DNA of 64,000 nt from Panopea generosa (Eukaryota > Mollusca > Bivalvia > Adapedonta > Hiatellidae): positions 88,339,836-88,403,835 of the forward strand of contig CM055897.1 in NCBI GenBank assembly GCA_029582155.1. The letters are read 5' to 3'. The translations under genes were made by a program, and so were the position numbers. The first letter of the stretch is position 1. Each line of letters opens with the position of its first letter. Shown here piece after piece: positions 1-11,394 of the stretch. Under the pieces are notes generated by a model. The model saw nothing but the letters and a program-made list of their open reading frames with translations. It was not told where the DNA came from and did not search any database.

Positions 1-1026
1 AGACCAATCAATCTCAATGTTTTCCTGAATAGAACCAATACAACATAGACCGATCAATCTCAATGTCTTCCTGGGTAGAACCAATATAACATAGACCGAT
101 CAATCTCAATGTCTTCCTGGGTAATACCAGTACAACATAGACCAATCAATCTCAATGTTTACCTGGATAGAACCAATACAACATAGACCGATCAATCTCA
201 ATGTCTTCCTGGGTAGAACCAGTACAACATAGACCGAACAATCTCAATGTCTTCCTGGGTATAACCAGTGCAACATAGACCAATAAATCTCAATGTTTTC
301 CTGGGTAGAACCAGTATAACATAGACCGATCAATCTCAAAGTCTTCCTGGGTAATATCAGTACAACACAGACCAATCAATCTCAATGTTTCCTGGATAGA
401 ACCAATACAACATAGACCGATCAATCTCAATGTCTTCCTGGGTAATACCAGTACAACAAAGACCAATCAATCTCAAAGTTTTTCTGGATAGAACCAGTAC
501 AACCACAACATAGACCGATCAATCTCAATGTCTTTCTGGATAGAACTAATATAACATAGACCTATCAATCTCAATTTCTTCCTGGGTAGAACCAGTACAA
601 CATAGACCAATCAATCTCAATGTTTTCCTGGGTAGAACCAGTACAACATAGACCAACAATCTCAATGTGTTCCTGGATAGAACAAGTACAGCATAGACCA
701 ATCGATATCAAAGTCTTCCTGGGTAGAACCTGGGTAGAACCTGGGTAGAACCAGTTCAACATATACCAATCAATCTCAAAGTTTTCCTGGGTAGAACCAG
801 TACAGCATAGACCAACAATCTCAATGTCTTCCTAGGTAGAACCAGTGTTGCATAGACAAAATCATCTCAATGTCTTCCTGGATAGAACCAGTACAACATA
901 GACCGATCAGTCTCAAAGTCTTCCTGGATAGAACCAGTACAATATAGACCGATCAGTCTCAAAGTCTTCCTGGATAGAACCAGTACAACATAGACCGATC
1001 AGTCTCAAAGTCTTCCTGGGTAGAAC
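1..1026. repeat. 46-bp minisatellite, about 22 copies
   Basis: The unit has the core AGACCGATCAATCTCAATGT followed by CTTCCTGGGTAGAACCAGTA and CAACAT, and repeats about every 46 bp with 5-20% divergence. Variants alternate between GGGTAGAACC and GGATAGAACC and between CAATGT and CAAAGT. The array starts before the window. Its right end runs directly into the dispersed CAAGGACAC element. Open frames inside it are repeat artefacts. Confidence 0.95.
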
Positions 1027-1096
1027 AAGTATTAAGCATATGTGGATAAAGTGTCTTGCTCAAGGACACCACACATTGCCGTGGAGGAAGATATCC
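1007..1096 (+). repeat. Dispersed CAAGGACAC element, copy 1
   Basis: This stretch, with GTGTCTTGCTCAAGGACAC at its centre, matches the reverse complement of 38490-38584 over most of its length, from AAAGTCTTCCTGGGTAG through GCATATG to the GCCG region. The core motif is, from memory, a widely dispersed sequence in marine invertebrate genomes. Its left part is also the seed of the 46-bp array. Not coding. Confidence 0.75.
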
Positions 1097-1289
1097 TATA
1101 TAAAAAGTGTAAAAGAAAGATCACGCAGTTCAAAACGCCATATGTCAATCAAATTGATAAATCGATTGATAAGAATAGTAAAAAAACTATACCAACTGAA
1201 AGGTGATGTATAGATGGGTTCAAAACTACAACCTTAGCTGTGAAAGGTAAGCGACAGCGTCTGAGAACATGCAGATAGACTCGTGATAA

Positions 1290-1447
1290 CGATAAATATA
1301 AACACCGTTTACTTTCTGCTAGTAAATAAAAACACCGTTTACTTTATGCTAGTAAATATAAACACCGTTAACTTTATGCTAGTAAATAAAACACCTTTAA
1401 CTTTCAGCTAGTAAATATAAACACCGTTAACTTTATGCTAGTAAATA
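1290..1447. repeat. ~31-bp tandem repeat, 5 copies
   Basis: Five copies of a unit close to AGTAAATATAAACACCGTTT followed by ACTTTATGCT, with small indels between copies (AAATAAA against AAATATAAA). A local minisatellite of recent origin; no gene overlaps. Confidence 0.85.
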
Positions 1448-2223
1448 TGCATTATCACTTTCAAATTCGAGACCAAGTCAAGTGCTTGCACTATAAATTG
1501 TGTTTGGGTGTGAATTTATTACCTCAGAGCCTGTGCCTTACTATCTATAAAATATTGTTCCCGGCTCCGTAACACACATCACCGCTCACACTGCATGAAC
1601 AACGGTAATCTGTCATCGAGCATCACTGAATACGCTCCGTGATTTCTCATGGCGATTTACCTTAACGGCCCCTCGTTGCAAAATATGCATTGCCAACCCC
1701 TTCGTTGCGACTGATACGGCTCCTCGTAGCTAAAAACATACACTTTTTTGTGGGTTGCGTTAGCATGCGGTTGTCACGCGGAGTTTAAAAGCTCGGTTCA
1801 AAGTGTAAAAACTGCATAATTCTCTGTACCACCGCACCAAAGTTATAATAAATTGAAAGTTTAAAAAAATAAATAATGTTCAACATATTTGGTTTATCTG
1901 ATAAATGAATGTTAACTGTGAAAAAAATGGAATGTAGCGGAAAGTTAGAGATATTAGAATTACTTTAATACCTTGTGTTTTTTTATCTTACACAGTTATC
2001 TATGTTTGAAATCTGATAAACATTTGCATAAAAGTATGGCATTAAAATGTTATCACTTCGTTTCAAATACATTTTTGTGTCCATAAACTAAATCAGCAAG
2101 CACAAAAAACAAGCACAAAAAATCACCAGTTGTGTACTTTCAAGTATACATGATATAACGGCCTATTGGTTTTGTCGTAAATTATTTATCTTTATATTTA
2201 ATATACTCTCTTTCAGAATATTC

Positions 2224-2228
<5 letters not shown>
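1448..2228. other. Unique stretch, slightly GC-richer, no gene seen
   Basis: Part of it (about 1555-1800) is less AT-rich than its surroundings and holds loosely repeated CCCTCGTTGC / CCTTCGTTGCGAC / CTCCTCGTAGC phrases. I found no open frame with splice borders on either strand. Confidence 0.5.
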
Positions 2229-2279
<51 letters not shown>

Positions 2280-2289
2280 CTCTCTCTCC
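2229..2289 (+). repeat. CT dinucleotide microsatellite
   Basis: An uninterrupted (TC)n tract of about 24 repeats followed by a TTTT break and a few more CT pairs. Typical hypervariable microsatellite. Confidence 0.95.
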
Positions 2290-2338
2290 AAACCTTTTTT
2301 ATATATTTAAATTCTTGCTTACGTGAAAGCGAATAACG

Positions 2339-2596
2339 TTGGAATTGAAAACTGACAATACTATACGTTTATTACCGTCCTACAGGCTACAAGATGAAAA
2401 CAAACAAATAACCACGAGCTTATTTTTATCAGACGGTGGCCGCGTTGTTGGAAATAAACTTTTTGTAACTGCCGATGAAGATTGCACCAAAGTGATGAGT
2501 GATGTAGATTACGACAATTCGTATCTATGGGTGCAGTTTACACTAATTCAGTCTAGCTGCATGGCGGCAATTATAGTCAGTGCGATGTTGTATTAA
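2339..2596 (+). CDS. Weak candidate exon, 85-codon open frame
   Basis: This frame is open for 85 codons. Its more protein-like part begins after a CCGTCCTACAG acceptor-like site near 2385: LQDENKQITTSLFLSDGGR, later ADEDCTKVMSDVDYDNSYLW, ending in a hydrophobic tail before TAA. An open frame of this length is expected by chance many times in 64 kb of AT-rich DNA. No family is recognised and no partner exon was found. Listed only because of its balanced composition. Confidence 0.2.
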   Translation: MELKTDNTIRLLPSYRLQDENKQITTSLFLSDGGRVVGNKLFVTADEDCTKVMSDVDYDNSYLWVQFTLIQSSCMAAIIVSAMLY

Positions 2597-4509
2597 ATAT
2601 TAAATGTGTTCTTTGATCACCGCAATAGTAGGATTTAGTATGTACAGGAATGTATACAAGCAAAATATATTGACAGATACTCAGGGCATTGCAACGTTGA
2701 CATAAGTGTACGCAGAAGTAGGTACACAAAGGCTCGCTCCATTTGTAAGTGCATATTTCTGTTTTTGAACTATTGAATCTCCTTGTAACATTATAAACAT
2801 ATATTGTACATTAGAGGATACAGACTGAGCCATTAATGGTTTCAAGAATTTTTTTTTTCACAGTGCTCAACTTTATTTCGTGACAAGCTAATTAAGCACA
2901 TCTTGAAATGGATAAAACACATCAACAAACAACCCTGGTTTGCGCCATATGCCATTAACAACACATCTCATATCCACTTTCATTGGCAGAGACCTCAAAA
3001 TGAATCTGAGTAAAATCACATTCTTTCTCACAAAACGTTTCGGATCGGACTTGGTTCAAACCCACGACCTCAGCGACGCGAAATAAGTGGTTATTAGACG
3101 ACAGCGTTTTAGACCACTCGTTCACGGAGGACCAAAACTAATATTGATGCCGTTGATTGTCTTCTTCTAATATGCTAAACATATCCATAACACACAACAG
3201 ATACAGAATTTACCTTAATCCTCGATTCAAACATATCAGAAATAAAAAACACAATGAGTCATGTTACGGGACTAATTTCTTATGATTTAAAAAAATAATG
3301 TGAATTGTTAGAAATTGTAATCTAACCCTATTTCTCCTGATATCAACCATAATTAGTACTGAAACACCAATCATAACACGCATTTAATTAAGATACAATC
3401 TAGGTCAACCTAACAAAACAATAATTGCATTTTTAGTACTTTGCCTGAAGGAGTTCGTGTCTTCCGAAAAACAATTTCAAATAGTTAATAAACACAGGCG
3501 ATACGCGATATCATTCTTTAATTTAAATGCATAATTGTTATTCCTGCGTTGTGGTGCGGTGGAGGAATTTGTAGTCAAAGTCAATACACAAGGACAGGAC
3601 AAAAAACAACAACACATCACGCCGTTCGTTCAAAGTGACTGCCTTTTTCAAACAAACACTTCAAAGAATTAACAAAACGTGCGAGCATATCTATAACTGT
3701 TCTCACGGGATACAAAACGTTACACCAGTCCGGCGGGAGGGGGGCTACTGATCTATATTCATCACAACCTGTATCTCATTTAAGATAGGAGAAGGTCATT
3801 GAAACAAGGAGAAATAAAACAAAAAAGAACATTACTGTTGCTCAGTATATATCTAACATAGCTAACTTGAGTAAGTATACGCTCATAACATAATCTTCTT
3901 AATGTACTTTACGCTCCATTCTGGAAGAGAACCCAGCTATACAACAAGAGTAGAATAAATAAAATAGATAGAACAATATTTTTTTATAAACGGAATCCGA
4001 TTGGCTACGTGGAGTCCAGTGTAAACTGATATTTCATTCACACAACATGCATGTTCTTTTCATTTTCTGATGTCTTGGCAATTATATATTAATAACTGCT
4101 AGAATGCTTTGATGTTTGCGTTAATTACAAAACCAACAACGTTGTTGTAGTATTATGACAATAGTAAACCATTTCTTTTATAAATAATACTTATACTATA
4201 ACCACTGTGGCGAACCCACGTGACTTTGTGCTATGGAGTGATGCAATAAATTTGTGGAAAAATGCCCGCTTCAAGTAACTTTTTTGCAAATAAATTATCT
4301 AATATTTTATGAAAATTAACGGAACAAAGACCAAAGCCGTCTCCATATAGAGACAAACCATCGGTTACATAAAGTGACCATACAAAGTTGTGTTTTTGCA
4401 AAAAGAAAATAAAGTTTTATGCTCATTTGAGACAACTATGGTATTGAGCAATTAACAATAAAAATAACAACACAAAACCAACCCCAACCTCCCCAACCTT
4501 AAAAAACAC
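2597..4509. other. Unique AT-rich stretch holding one SINE-like fragment
   Basis: Apart from the tRNA-like fragment at about 3050-3131 I see no gene, array or clear inverted repeat here. A GGCGGGAGGGGGG run at about 3731 is the only G-rich patch. Confidence 0.5.
3050..3131 (-). repeat. tRNA-Leu/Ser-like SINE fragment or tRNA pseudogene
   Basis: On the minus strand an A-box-like segment, GAACGAGTGGTCTAAAACGC, resembles the D-arm of eukaryotic tRNA-Leu (compare GCCGAGTGGTCTAAGGCGC). A B-box-like GGTTTGAACC follows about 50 nt later, after a GTCGTGG lead-in. The T-stem and acceptor stem do not pair properly, so this is not a working tRNA. It is best read as the head of a tRNA-derived SINE or a decayed tRNA pseudogene. 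Confidence 0.5.
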
Positions 4510-4812
4510 AAAACGTATGATCCAGTATCATGAGCGGTGACGTAAGATCAAGTAATATGAGTGGTGACGTATGATCCAGTATCATGAGCGGTGACGTAAG
4601 ATCAAGTAATATGAGTGGTGACGTATGATCCAGTATCATGAGCGGTGACGTAAGATCAAGTAATATGAGTGGTGACGTATGATCCAGTATCATGAGCGGT
4701 GACGTAAGATCAAGTAATATGTGTGGTGACATATGATCTAGTATTATGAGTGGTGACGTAAGATCAAGTAATATGAGTGGTGACGTATGATCCAGTATTA
4801 TGAGTGGTGACA
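4510..4812. repeat. 27-bp minisatellite arranged as 54-bp dimers
   Basis: Two alternating 27-bp forms, GTATGATCCAGTATCATGAG plus CGGTGAC and GTAAGATCAAGTAATATGAG plus TGGTGAC, make a 54-bp dimer repeated about 5.5 times. Each unit junction carries TGACGTAA or TGACGTAT. The unit length is a multiple of three, so an open frame on the minus strand is an artefact. Confidence 0.93.
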
Positions 4813-5355
4813 GTAAATAAAGGAGAGTAGATAAGACAATGAAATGGAAGTTAGGATAAGAAGAGCAGTATCTGAACTCAGTTTGATGACGTTATTAATT
4901 TAGTTGTTATAAGTCTCATTTGTAATGATATCTTTTGTCGTTGCTATTATTCTTTCTATATTTTCAATATGTTTAAAATATTTGATAAAATAAATTAATA
5001 TTGGAATTGTTTTTGCATACTTATTTCTGGAAATGAAATATTTAGCATTAATCAATATATACTTGCCGTCATAAAAAAAAAACACTCTGAAAATCCTTAC
5101 CGTTTGTGCATAGCAATAGAGCATAAAGTTTAAATATTTTATATCTATTTTATGGTCAATACTGTATACATGCAAGGTTAGATACACCGAATGTTACGCT
5201 CTGCTGACTTGCTTGGAGTGCACGTGCAAAATGGGCCTTGTGTGGAATACCTCGGGTTATAGAGTAAATTGTAATGTTTATTGTGTGTTATCCAACAGTA
5301 GAAGGATATTATTGGTGTAGGTTGGTGTTTAGCGTCACTTTCAACAATTTTTCAG

Positions 5356-5409
5356 TCATATCGCGACGGAGATGATCAAGACTACGAAATATCTAATTAT
5401 GTCAAGTAA
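5356..5409 (+). CDS. Candidate 3'-terminal exon A with GDDQDYEI tail
   Basis: A good acceptor (CAACAATTTTTCAG) is followed by 18 codons in phase 0 encoding SYRDGDDQDYEISNYVK and TAA. The middle 25 bases are identical to 5979-6003, and there too the same frame runs to a nearby stop. Acidic tails with Tyr motifs such as DYEI occur in cytoplasmic ends of animal receptors, so a signalling tail is possible. That is inference: no upstream exon was found and the exon is short. Confidence 0.3.
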   Translation, partial: SYRDGDDQDYEISNYVK

Positions 5410-5955
5410 ACTTATTGGTCTCCAATTTCCTTATGATGTTAACTTTTTGTCTTTTTTTGTAGAAGAGAAAATACACCTTGTTATTGAATTATTGTTAATG
5501 TAATGTTTTTGCATGAAAAATTAATAGAGGTAATGTAATAGGTTTTAATTGTGTTTAACGTTCGGCTATAAAGCCATCTGATCCTGGATTTTAGCCACTT
5601 TCTATTTCTTTGAGAGCGGTTACACAATCATCAATTAGACCTTCACATGAGTTCCTTTCATCTTCATTCTAAACTGTATTACTGTCTTGCCTCTACGGAG
5701 CAAAACCTAAGTAATAATATAGGTTTTGATTTCCTGTTAGATACTCTGTTCAAAATGAAACATGTCAATACAACGCAATATTGCGCAGGGTACCATCAAA
5801 ATAGGATACATTCTGTATTCTACACTTTATTTTACAATACGGTATAGTCTTAACTATCATTTCTTTCCTTAATAGTATGTTTGTCTCAGTTTATTAAATC
5901 ATTAAACTTGTTTTTATAAATAGGTCATTAAACTGTCTCTCTGTAAACATTACAG

Positions 5956-6014
5956 TGATATCAGTTGGCGCTAATGTTGGAGATGATCAAGACTACGAAA
6001 TATATGCGGACTAG
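5956..6014 (+). CDS. Candidate 3'-terminal exon B with GDDQDYEI tail
   Basis: Following an ACATTACAG acceptor (a second possible one, ATATCAG, ends at 5964), the frame reads ISVGANVGDDQDYEIYAD then TAG. It shares GDDQDYEI with the candidate exon at 5356-5409 through 25 identical bases, while the flanks differ. Both acceptors leave a two-base overhang, so its phase differs from the first copy. The two could not be swapped behind the same donor as drawn. Confidence 0.3.
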
Positions 6015-8274
6015 TCTATTTTTATACACAGTTTATCAACGTTCTGCGAGTATAAGTATCGTCGATGTGAATAGATATAGGCAACCCTGGTATAACCTGT
6101 TTGTTTATCTTTTTGTTTGATTTGTAGGTGCCGGCGCTTTTTTGTTGTTTATTTCAAAACACAATTAAATATGTATGACTGTTGGAAATTTATCCCCTTC
6201 TTTTATGGACTCATCTTGTTATTTTTCCGCCAAACTGCCAATTTATCCAATAAATATTAACGAGGTGAGTCCATTTTATATAGGTTGGCTACCATTACTC
6301 CAATGTTATCGGTAGTTAGTGTTTAAGATATCAAACATTTTTCGGAGCGGTTCCCCGTATCCCAATAGCGGGAGTAGAGTAGAATTATCGCCACTAGCGG
6401 AAGAGAGACAACCTTCCCACACACTACTCCCAGATTGTCTCTCCCCAATAATTGAAGTGCTCTTATGCCCATTAAAGTATCGTTTACTAACAAAAAAATT
6501 ATAATTACGCTAAGTTACTCAAAAAGGCAAGCCGTTCCCTTTAAAAGGGAATTTTATCCAATTGTCAATATGTCATCATTATTCAATGTGGTATCTTTAC
6601 TGTACATTGTTTTATAGAATACTTAAGATGCATCTAAAATATCTTTTGAGTTCGTAATTTCTACATTAGTTTTAACTAGTCTTCTTATAGTTTTTATTTT
6701 CTTTTTGTCTAAATTACTAAAGCATTTTGTATTTTTTCTGCCCCTTCTATCCATTCAGCTTTTGCATGAAACAAGAAAAGAATCAAGCCTACACACCACT
6801 GGCGGTTTCTGGAGAATATTTAATCCAAATCCAATTATTATACGTGGCAATCCAAACACAAAATATCTCTGTTAAGTTCGTACATGAACATTAGCACCGC
6901 TGTCATATTTTTATTGCTGATAAAAAGGTCATGTCTGCAAACGTTTTCGATTTAAATACACCAGTCATCTACTTTCCGTTAGATATATTAGCTTAAAGTT
7001 TTGTGTTACTGGGCGCAAACCAGAATCGCAACACTCAATAAAAGTGAGTCAATGATTAATCTTACTCCTGATTGCGTGTTTAATGGTGTTGTTATCAAGA
7101 AGGTGATGACTGTGAACATTTATTGAATTATATTGACGACATGTTATCGTGATACCGTATATTTGTTGGATTCGTCTTTATTCTCAACGTTAAAATAATG
7201 CATGCGCTGTATTGAAGATGTACTCGCAAGTAAACGCTGCCATGCGCTTTCAATTTGTACTGAAACACTTATCTGAACTTTTTAAGTTGTTTGTTTAATT
7301 CGTGAGAACATAGATAAATAAATAAATGATTAAATAAATATGGTCGGGTATTTTCCAAGGTTTTGAACATTTTCTCCTTCATTGTACTGCAGATGGCTGC
7401 AAATTATTGTTAATGCCAGGTTTTGTAATTACAATTCTGGATATCCATCTTGATAGAATTTCCCACAAACTATTTTGATATTACACATTGCTATATCATA
7501 GTTCGTGCTGCAGACAGTGTAAATTATATATAGACAAGATGGCAAAACCTGACACTAATGTTCACGATCACAGATGATTTATGCACAATAGTATGCTATC
7601 AGTACGTTTGCCGACATCAAGTTTATAACACAAGCTGCTTGTGCGGGCAGACGTGAATACAAAATAAATATACTATCTATATATAGATGATTTTAACTAA
7701 TAGAAATTTATTAAAACATATCTTTTTTCGGCAGCTAATGATTCTGGTTTCATCAGTTAGATGTAAAAGTGTGAATGAATTTGGCAGATTCAAGAATAAA
7801 GGTTGTAAATATAACGTGTCTTATATATAGAAGTCTCAACATATCTACTAATTATATATATTGGCCATCCATATATAGATTTCATCAATGTTGTTGTAAA
7901 GCAGTTAAGTTGTATGAATGCATCGCACGCCAGACTCGAAATATATATGCGTAAGACATTGAATACTCGTATATATTTTGGGAAACAAACAGAATATTTA
8001 ATTTCAATTAAATTGCATATAACACCAATAGACGGTTCTTCTCTCGACCTCTCCAGGCCGATAAGTTCTGTTGTTGATCCTTGTTGATATTGTAACTCTG
8101 TTATTATAATGTTTCAATGCTGCTATTCTTATTTTTGTGTCGTTGTGGTGTCTTAGTGCTTTAGATGTTTTGTTTACTTAGATTGTCTTGTTGGGTATAC
8201 CTTTTCTTATCCTCGTGGCGGTGGCTGCGTAACGCTGCATAACATGTTGGGAATATATGTTCCAATTGCTGTGT

Positions 8275-8575
8275 CATATACATATGACACAGACATACAT
8301 ATAACCATATAAAACACATACATATATCACATATACATATTACACATTTAATATTACACATATACGTGTTATATATACATATTACCCATATACATATAAC
8401 ACATATACATATTACCCACATACATATAACACATATACATATAACACATATTCATATTACACATATACATATAACACATATTCATATTACACATATACAT
8501 ATTACACATATACATATAACAAATATACATATAATACATATACATTTTACACATATACAGATTACACATATACAT
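8275..8575. repeat. AT-rich ~15-bp tandem repeat
   Basis: Repeats of ACACATATACATATA/AC with variants ACCCATATAC and ACACATATTC, on average 15-16 bp, about 19 copies. Because 15 is a multiple of three it opens frames on both strands (HITHI-type and MYMC-type repeats). These are not genes. Confidence 0.9.
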
Positions 8576-9540
8576 ACTTGTCACAAGTGTTCACCAAATT
8601 AAACTTAAGTTTGGTTTGTATACGATTTTTGTTTCGCTTTGTTAAGGTTTTTTTATTGACATTCCCCTGGATGTTACATTAACATTTCAGCTTTACAACT
8701 GGGTTTACCAGGATATTGCAAATTGATTAAACCAATCTAGATTGCACAACATAATTACATTAACGGTCTGACAACTTTCATTGTAACTTTGGAGTTAATT
8801 ATTCAGAAAATCGATTACATATTAGCACTTTACACTATTTAATATCAAATACACCGATACAAAAAACGACCAGAGACACAGAAACGAAAATTATACGCTC
8901 GTCTGTGTCACAAAACAAAATACGCTTTATTGACTAGAAGGAAATTCAATTTATACCCTAGTTTCAACAGTTTTAAAAATTCATTTAGTATAACCTTTTT
9001 ACCACGCTACAAAATATCTAAATTTGTTATCATTTAGTATGAGTCGCTTACATTTATTAACTTTGCCAATTTTTGACATACAGCCTTTGGTATTCCGAAT
9101 GAATCATACGAATTCACGAAAAATAATTTTCAGTCTCGATTTCGGAAATAAATAAAAAATGCATGCATTTCGTGTTCTATGTATTAGATCTACTACTTAT
9201 CTAGAACTACTCCATAGCGCATTAATGGCTGATATTCGTCAATTGGTAAACGCAAAGTTCATTTGCAACACTAGTCGCTCGAGTAACTTGGTTCAGCGAA
9301 CACATTTCAAGGATAAAACGTATCAGTGCGTTAAGAGAGGATTTAGTATACCGTAATTTTGAAATTTGCGACCGTATATAAAAAATTTAATAGTCGTAAA
9401 TTTGTATTTTAAAAAAATGCGATCCTATACAAACTCATATATGGACACAAATTTTATAATAACAGAAAACTTAACTCTGTAATGGAGGCACTCAACCTGC
9501 CAACAACATCATATCTATTGCGGAAAAGTGTTTCTTGCAT

Positions 9541-9625
9541 ACCGGATAAGGATATCTGCATTCTGACCGGGGTTAGGTATTTCTATCTCACACTAGGGCC
9601 GAGATAAAATTCTCGCGCTGTGACG
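9541..9625 (+). repeat. Dispersed element, copy 1 (GGGCCGAGATAAAATTC)
   Basis: From ACCGGATAAGGATATCTG to CGCGCTGTGACG this matches the reverse complement of 28619-28703 at roughly 75% identity, including CTAGGGCCGAGATAAAATTC. Two diverged copies in opposite orientation indicate an old interspersed repeat. No coding capacity seen. Confidence 0.7.
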
Positions 9626-9795
9626 TTGGGACCATCTATATAGATGACGTAACGCATAAAATATATGACGTACATCATACAATTAAACGTCTTAAAGGGA
9701 TCGTTGTAAAAAATATAATAATAAATTTTAAGTTAAAATAAGTTTTCAATGTTTTTGGTATGCAAGAAAAACAGTAATTCATGTTTTTTTTTTGG

Positions 9796-9885
9796 TTCGG
9801 ATTGAAAATTCCTTCCCTTGGGATCACTGTTCGAGCCTCGTTCCCGCAAAAACAGTTATCACTCGGGACAGAATTTTCTATCCGA
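9796..9885. repeat. Imperfect inverted repeat (hairpin element)
   Basis: The left arm carries TTCGGATTGAAAATT and TTGGGATCACTGTT. The right arm carries AACAGTTATCACTCGGGA and AATTTTCTATCCGA. The arms pair in order with a few mismatches and a central loop of about 19 nt. It may be a small foldback element of MITE type. Confidence 0.6.
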
Positions 9886-10487
9886 GCTTCAAATCCATGT
9901 AAGATTTGTAATAATGCTTTTAGACATAAAACATATATGATAAACAGTTTTGAATATATGGGTAGTTATGTGACGAATATATTTATCAAAGTAAAGATAA
10001 TACTTTCTTTTGTGAGTTAGGAGAGCTATTTCCCTTGATTGATTTGACATCATTTGTAACGACGCTAACACTAATAATTCTGGTTAGTATTTGATCTTAT
10101 AAAATTATGATAGTGATGTGTTTTGGTTTGCATTTGTGTTTGAAGTAAGACTGATTCATTCTGCAAGATTGTTATAATCAGATATTGTACCTGACAGTTG
10201 TAAACAGTTTATTTATATTTTTTAACGTTTATCTGTTTATTGTAACGATCGTAAATGGTCGGCAATATCCGTGTCAGTTCGGAAGTGACTCGGTATTTTC
10301 CGCCATCAGTCGGAATCCGTTGAGAGGCGCCACCATCGCTGTTGTTATAAACGGCCATAGCAGCCTTGAAAAAGGGTCAGTCTGTGTTTTGCTGTCAAAG
10401 AAGAAAAAAGTATCACGTGACGAAAATATATTTGAAACTTAAAGACAGTGGGACTTTGGGCCAAAATACATTAGCTGAAAAACCACG

Positions 10488-10800
10488 CAGATGCTCAGCG
10501 TCTCGGGGATAATAGTAAGCTACTGGTATTAGTTGTTCGGGTAGTATTTGTTCATCTCAAGTATAGGTGGAACCAAGTTTTGTCATAGTCATATCCACAG
10601 ATGCTCATCGTCTTGGGTATATATAGTAATATCAGACTCAACTGATGCTCGGTGTCATTGGGTTCTTTGATAGATTAGTTTATAGTATTTGGAAGTAAAG
10701 AGTACATTAATATATAGCATCGTACTCGGCTGATGCTGAGCGCCATTGAGTGACGAAGTGCATTGTGCTCGACTGATGCTCAGCGTCATTGAGTAACAAG
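10488..10800. repeat. Five irregularly spaced TGATGCTCAGCGTCATTGAG motifs
   Basis: Copies near 10489, 10599, 10641, 10731 and 10774 share GATGCTCAGCGTC followed by a TTGAGT/TGGGT ending, with unequal spacers. It may be a decayed tandem array. The motif is not one I recognise. Confidence 0.55.
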
Positions 10801-10845
10801 TTAGTGCGTTTTATTATAGTTAAACGTTATACACATTAATTGTAC

Positions 10846-10872
10846 AATGATTGTTTGTAACGAACAATCATT
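10846..10872. repeat. Small perfect hairpin
   Basis: AATGATTGTT and AACAATCATT are perfect inverted copies separated by 7 nt. No U-tract or gene end makes it a terminator, and its role is unknown. Confidence 0.55.
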
Positions 10873-11394
10873 TTTCTAATCATTAGAACCAATCACCGGC
10901 AAAGAAGCCCAAGGAAAATTATTATATTTATTATTTATTTAAACTAGTTCTGCTCCATTATCAAGATTGTGCATTTACCGCTCGGTGCACGTTACAGTTA
11001 TATTTGTTAAGAAAGTCTTTTCAATATACAGTAAACTGTCATAGGCTATAAATATACATGTAAAGAATAATTCAATACAAAACAGCACTTATGTGACACC
11101 ATTATTCAGTGTAAAATGATTTTATTTTAAGATACTAATTTACTTGATAAGCAATATTCATTTGCTTATCACCAATGACTTTATTGATATGCACGCTGTT
11201 CGAACCCTACTTGGCCATAAAACATCATAAAAAGCGTTGTCTCGAATTAAATCTCCAGGTCTTCACAAAGAGATGATCTAGTAATAATCATACCAATGAA
11301 ACCAAAAATAAACATGTAGATGGTTCAGCCGTGACCTCACCATGACCTCACTGATTAGTTCCACCTTAACAGCAACACGCACAATAATACTTGT

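Larger units (their letters stand above)
4813..8274. other. Unique AT-rich stretch; only the two short candidate exons stand out
   Basis: Several open frames of 60-95 codons occur, all within chance expectation for this base composition. The exception is a 25-bp exact direct repeat (5368-5392 and 5979-6003), listed separately as candidate terminal exons. No arrays. Confidence 0.5.
8576..11394. other. Unique stretch with a dispersed repeat, an inverted repeat and short motifs
   Basis: No supported gene. It contains the dispersed element at 9541-9625, a hairpin at 9796-9885, a degenerate TGATGCTCAGCGTC repeat at about 10488-10800 and a small perfect hairpin at 10846-10872. Open frames of 65-85 codons near 9160, 9780 and 10185 have no splice or domain support. 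Confidence 0.55.

Noticed and set aside
6370..6442. Nested GGGAGTAG/CTACTCCC and AGAGACAA/TTGTCTCT inverted repeats suggesting a pseudoknot
   Set aside because: Only 8-bp arms each, and such pairs are common by chance over this length; no other support.
8161..8602. Overlapping plus and minus frames of HITHI and MYMC repeats
   Set aside because: Artefact of a 15-bp AT-rich microsatellite.
11195..11235. B-box-like GGGTTCGAAC on the minus strand
   Set aside because: No matching A box at the right distance and no tRNA fold.
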